From NCBI GenBank assembly GCA_965153355.1, contig OZ231128.1, positions 38,564,001 through 38,628,000 of the forward strand: a DNA stretch of 64,000 nt. The letters run 5' to 3'. Position numbers and translations under genes: made by a program. Shown in pieces: positions 60,186 to 64,000 of the stretch. Every line of letters begins with the position of its first letter. Position 1 is the first letter of the stretch. The DNA is from Flaccisagitta enflata (lineage: Eukaryota > Chaetognatha > Sagittoidea > Aphragmophora). A model generated the notes under the pieces. That model worked only from the letters and a program-made list of their open reading frames with translations, did no database searches and had not been told where the DNA came from.

Positions 60186-60274
60186 TTCATCCTCATTATC
60201 ATAATCTTTATCATCATCATCATCATCATCAACATCATCATCATCATCATCATCATCATCATTGTCTTCGTCAC

Positions 60275-60335
<61 letters not shown>

Positions 60336-60427
60336 GTTGTCGTCGTCGTCGTCACCGTTGTCGTCATCATCATCATCATCATCATCATCACCATCACCAT
60401 CACCATCATCATCATCATCATCATCAC
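60151..60427. repeat. (ATC)n microsatellite
   Basis: Long ATC array with scattered variants (TTATC, GTCGTC). His-, Ser-, Ile- and Met-rich frames over it are not genes. Confidence 0.95.
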
Positions 60428-60472
60428 GTTATCATCATCATAACTTGCTTGCAAAAAAGAGATGTATTATCA

Positions 60473-60605
60473 GCGCAGGGATGCGGAAGCGTGTTACTGC
60501 TTCCAATTTGGTGAATGGGATAACTGGGATAGCTACTACAAAATGGGAGCGGTAACGGAGGCGGTGAAAACGGAAGAAAAATGGACCGCTTCCACATCCC
60601 TGCGC
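60473..60605. mobile_element. 133-bp MITE with 19-bp TIR and ATCA duplication
   Basis: GCGCAGGGATGCGGAAGCG (60473-60491) mirrors CGCTTCCACATCCCTGCGC (60587-60605), 18 of 19 matching. ATCA precedes the left end (60469-60472) and follows the right end (60606-60609). An open frame across it (ending at the TAA of a GTGACTAA beyond the element) is likely fortuitous. Confidence 0.82.
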
Positions 60606-60655
60606 ATCAGTAAGAATTCCGTGCGCAAATGCACTTCTTGCGATTTGCGTGACTA

Positions 60656-61435
60656 AGAATTCTCACAGATGTGTGGCAATATTTTTCCCTAATTACTGAC
60701 CTAATTCACCATTTTGCGTGTCCAATGAATCAAAACTCCTACCAGGGCCGCAATGTAGGCATAAGATAGTCGATACTATGACAAAGGATGAATAAACTAT
60801 AATCTATTTTTATCTATTTATTTATTTCATTTTTTACATTTCTTGCAATATTCCTAGTCGATTTCGACTTGTTATGTTATAAAGATAGATTACCAGTAAG
60901 ATCATATATAAAGTTAGTACATTTTAACCCGTTTTTCCTGCTGACGATCTTCGAAATTTTTCCCCTATTTTCTTCCTGCAGGAAATGTAAAACGGTCGAG
61001 GGATTTCTTCTACTCTAATCATGACGGTCTCTCGTCGATTAGAACCCCCATGAATCAAATCTTCTCAAATTTCGTCTTGGGCACAAAATTTCACATGCAA
61101 ACGGACACCGAAAAGACATCGAAAAGACCGCAATAAAATGACCAAAAAGCGAAGGAAAAAAATATATGATAACAATCCCTAGCCGGCCAATTTTCAACGA
61201 GTCACTGCTGTTGAGTACTAACATTATATTGAATATTGTCCGGGGGCGAAAAAAAGGATTACGATAATGAAAGAAAAAATATGTGAAAAGATAAATTAAT
61301 GACTGATCTAATGGAAAAGTAAACTTAAGCAATAGACAACAGAATATCGCTTCCATCATCCTTCATCGCCTCTTACATCCTTTGAGAATTTCATCCAAAA
61401 AGGGTGATCATCCTCAGGCAACTGGTCATTGGTCA
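60656..61435. other. unassigned AT-rich DNA
   Basis: No exon or repeat family was recognised. Confidence 0.3.
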
Positions 61436-61515
61436 ACGTCAATTGTCATAGACTGACATCAACTGACATAAACTGACGTCAATTGTCATCCACTGACATA
61501 AACTGACATCAACTT
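61436..61515. repeat. 11-bp tandem repeat (CAACTGACATA)
   Basis: About seven units of GACATCAACT / GACATAAACT / CGTCAATTGTCAT type just upstream of the candidate gene at 61572. Confidence 0.85.
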
Positions 61516-61571
61516 AACTAAAAAGTCGGTGTTGCGCCCAAGAATCGAATCAACGGTTGTCGATTGGCGGC

Positions 61572-62603
61572 ATGTCGGCGACCTTCCGCATCATCGCGCA
61601 GTATCATCAGAATCAGCGACGAAGTAAGGAATCACCCGGCAGCGGCAGCGGCAGCGGCAGGAATAGCACCAGCACCAGCAGCAGTCACCGTGGACAAGCA
61701 GAAGTAGCCGGGGATGCCACCGCCACTACCACCAGTAAAGCGTTATCCGACCCGGGGCGTCTTGGGCGTCACACTTCGGTTGGTGGTCACGGAGGCGCGA
61801 TTATTGATGGAAGCGGAGGCGAGGGATGGAATGGAGGAAGCGTGATCAACAATGGAAGTAGAAGTGCGGGATGGAATGGAGGAAGCGTGAGTCAATGTCC
61901 GGGTTGTCAAGCGGAACGAATTCATCGTCCCGCTGAGACTCGACAATATGGTGAGTCTACTCGAGTGAGAACAAATCGACTGAAGTAGATTGATACAGAC
62001 TAAAAAAAATTGTTTGTATTGTAGAACCAGTCTTGATTTAACTATCTCGGAAACACCTCTCTTTTAGTAAGACTTTCCACCCCATGTATTCCACCCATAG
62101 GCCGGGGACCTGTAATTTATGATGTTCGCGCAAAATAGACACCATAAGCTTTCTCTTGGCGAAAGAGCCAATGCGTTACCACAACAAGCCCGACCGGGCA
62201 ACGATGCGTCCGAATTGTGTCTCTATATCTATTGATCGGGTCTGTCAATATGCAAAAGGTCTTTTGATCAGCTCATCATCATTAAGGAGTATTAAGACAC
62301 TAACTATAAGATATTTACTGGTTTTTTTTTCAATTTCAATCATCTTCTGTTTTTTTAAGCGAATGTAAAGATTGTTAAAAATATATATACTTTCAGCGAC
62401 TGCACCCAGTTTTGTTGAAAATAACAGTGATAAATCATTTTGAAAATTTTGTTTTTTCTATTACTAAATCATCTTGTACAAAAGCAGAAGATTTTGACTA
62501 ATTTTTTTAGTATAAAGAATAGAAGAACTAATATGTTTTGATTTTTTTCCTTGTTATCAATAATCCAGGTGCAAAACCAGCTGCACTACAATATACAAAT
62601 TAG
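61572..62603 (+). CDS. possible small low-complexity protein, two exons
   Basis: An ATG at 61572 opens a frame to 61950 with a good donor (TATG then GTGAGT). The reading phase (1) matches an acceptor at 62568 (TTGTTATCAATAATCCAG) followed by 12 codons and TAG at 62601-62603, giving 138 codons in all. The product begins MSATFRIIAQYHQNQRRSKE. It has Ser/Gly repeats and duplicated GWNGGSV segments, then CPGCQAERIHRPAETRQYG. No domain or membrane segment was recognised. It could be part of a larger gene because the frame is open a short way upstream of the ATG. The function is unknown. Confidence 0.45.
62185..62310 (+). mobile_element. ATGCGT-type element, 5' fragment
   Basis: CAAGCCCGACCGGGCAACGA, TGCGTCCGAATTGTGTCTC match the left end of 50374-50656. 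The middle portion recurs separately at 62745-62812 (GTATTGATCATGTGACTTAT, AGACAGATGGACGAACTGAC), as if the copy were split by inserted DNA. Confidence 0.7.
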
Positions 62604-63256
62604 GGGCTAAATAGGGATTTAGAAAAAAACGGAAGATGAATGAAATTTAGAAAAAAAAACGGTAAGTATCTTAGAATTAATGTCCCAATAATACCTGATG
62701 ATGACCATCTGATCAAAAAACCTTTTGCATATTGACATACCCGAATGTATTGATCATGTGACTTATATAGAGAGACAGATGGACGAACTGACAGATGAAA
62801 GGACTGAGTAGCAGCGTGCTTTTTTTTTCTTTCCCCCGAGTAGCATTAGTTTTCCCTTTAGATCTTCTGACTTGTCTATCATACACTTTTCAAATGGGCT
62901 AAGGTTAGTAAGGCTAAGGTGAGGTTACTTAAATGTTCCACATGTGTTGTTATTTGTCTTGTCTTCTTGGGCTTCGTCTTTGTCATGTCTATGTGTTCTA
63001 GCTTTCTAGAGCGACGAGAAGCTACATCTTTCGACACCTCAGCAGCAATGTAAGGAGATAATTTGCATATTGCAGTAGCAAGGTTTCCTCTAGTATTTAA
63101 AAAGATTTAATGTTGTCTCAGATTCATCAACGCCCAACTTTATTGTGTGTTGCCTCTTAGAATGCTTTAAAAAAATTTCTATAATAGCTTTGATTGGTTT
63201 ATTTGCGTCACATTAAAGAACGTTTATGAGGATTATTCTGTTTCTTAACTTCAAAG

Positions 63257-63447
63257 TTAACAAATGGAAAGCAAACCAAACTCCTCCCAGTGACAAGCTT
63301 CCATGTAAACCTTCCGGATTACCTTCCGGGGGTATTTTTAGACGGCGGGGGAGTTGCCCCGTCCAGAAACTGTTGGATAATAGGACTGTAGGACTGGGAG
63401 ATGCTGAACCAGTCCCAGAGGTTGAAGGGAATGGAGACACTATGCAT
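63257..63447 (+). CDS. possible orphan exon
   Basis: The frame is open from an acceptor-like TTCAAAG to a very good donor (ATGCAT then GTGAGT). It encodes VNKWKANQTPPSDKLPCKPS, RRRGSCPVQKLLDN and DAEPVPEVEGNGDTMH. Base composition is richer in G+C than its surroundings. No family was recognised and no partner exon was found, so this is tentative. Confidence 0.3.
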
Positions 63448-63486
63448 GTGAGTGAGGGTTGAAGTATAATCATGTTCCCAATTTTT

Positions 63487-63610
63487 AGTCGCGTACTACG
63501 CGACTCTACACCCCGCTATGTCGGTCCGTCGGTCGCGTCGTAAGAGGGTCTGACCGTCCGACGGACGGACGGACAGACTGACGGACATAACCTCTTATAC
63601 AGTATGAGTA
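63487..63610. mobile_element. two ACGG-type ends fused in opposite orientation
   Basis: AGTCGCGTACTACGCGACTC, CACCCCGCTATGTCGGTCCG, then AGAGGGTCTGACCGTCCGAC, GGACGGACAGACTGACGGAC, ATAACCTCTTATACAG. The left piece is the 45010 subtype, the right the ATGCGT subtype without its hairpin. Confidence 0.7.
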
Positions 63611-64000
63611 TCGAAAAACTGTAAAACTCTGGGGATGCCATATCTGCCAAACGGCTAGGATTCATAATTAAATTTTTTACCACATAATGCACCTATAGGT
63701 CTACTATGTTGTTTAAGGTTTTGGAGCCATTCCAACAAATTCATTTTTTTTAGTCCAAAAATTTTTTTTCTCAGTTTTTTGCTGAAAAAAAATCTCTGTG
63801 TTTATTAGTTAGACACATTTACACAAATTTCATTTTTTGTTGGGGATTTTCCGCCAATTTTTGTAGCTATGGCATCCAAAACTCAAAAAACACAAAAAGT
63901 GGAATATTTCCTAAGGTTTTCAGTAAAATTGCCTGATTTTTGGCGTGGTAAATAGGACTCACGTGTATTCAGCTCTTAAAATGAATTTTTGATACAGTTA
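63611..64000. other. unassigned AT-rich DNA
   Basis: GGATGCCATA (about 63632) and TATGGCATCC (about 63868) form a 10-bp inverted pair, too little to call an element. No exon was seen. Confidence 0.3.

Noticed and set aside
60116-60514. Histidine-rich and methionine-rich open frames
   Set aside because: Translations of the ATC microsatellite.
60462-60656. Cys-containing open frame of about 64 residues
   Set aside because: It coincides with a TIR-bounded MITE (60473-60605), so the frame is more likely fortuitous.

Overview
The window is nuclear DNA of an animal (metazoan). Its genes are split into many short exons with canonical GT-AG sites. It carries long animal-type microsatellites and telomere-like CCCTAA tracts. 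The protein families present are animal ones: a DEG/ENaC channel, a multi-CTLD C-type lectin, a rhodopsin-like GPCR and an ankyrin-repeat protein. The dispersed repeats combine an ACGG microsatellite, a terminal hairpin and a tandem-repeat core. That architecture recalls the pearl / Helentron-associated elements of molluscs and other invertebrates, so a lophotrochozoan is a reasonable but unproven guess.

Genes were assembled by hand from splice sites and reading phase. (1) A minus-strand DEG/ENaC channel runs from 13148 to 4158 in four exons; TM2 was not found. (2) A plus-strand secreted protein with three C-type lectin domains spans 19259-22355; six exons give exactly 504 codons. (3) A minus-strand divergent seven-transmembrane receptor runs from 30167 to 26139 in five exons covering TM1-TM6; TM7 was not found. 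(4) Two plus-strand exons at 36778-37482 encode a Ser/Thr-rich segment and one membrane helix. (5) A plus-strand ankyrin-repeat protein spans 38150-52277; sixteen exons give exactly 976 codons, with polyQ and polyG tracts. (6) A small plus-strand low-complexity gene is possible at 61572-62603. Two non-LTR retrotransposon remnants are present (minus 16542-15649 and plus 58268-59539).

The rest is dominated by repeats. There is a 59-bp minisatellite at 150-1865 and a foldback family with a 20-21-bp minisatellite core at 8.3-11.6 kb. More than 25 copies of a hairpin-ended, ACGG-containing element family are scattered throughout, some head-to-tail. Several new-looking terminal-inverted-repeat elements occur: 4378-4572, 17071-18008, 24902-25546 with an 8-bp duplication, 45355-46516 and 60473-60605. 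Two copies of the hairpin family sit inside other repeats whose uninterrupted sequence can be read on both sides, which shows they are mobile. No tRNA, rRNA, CRISPR or bacterial-type operon signal was seen.
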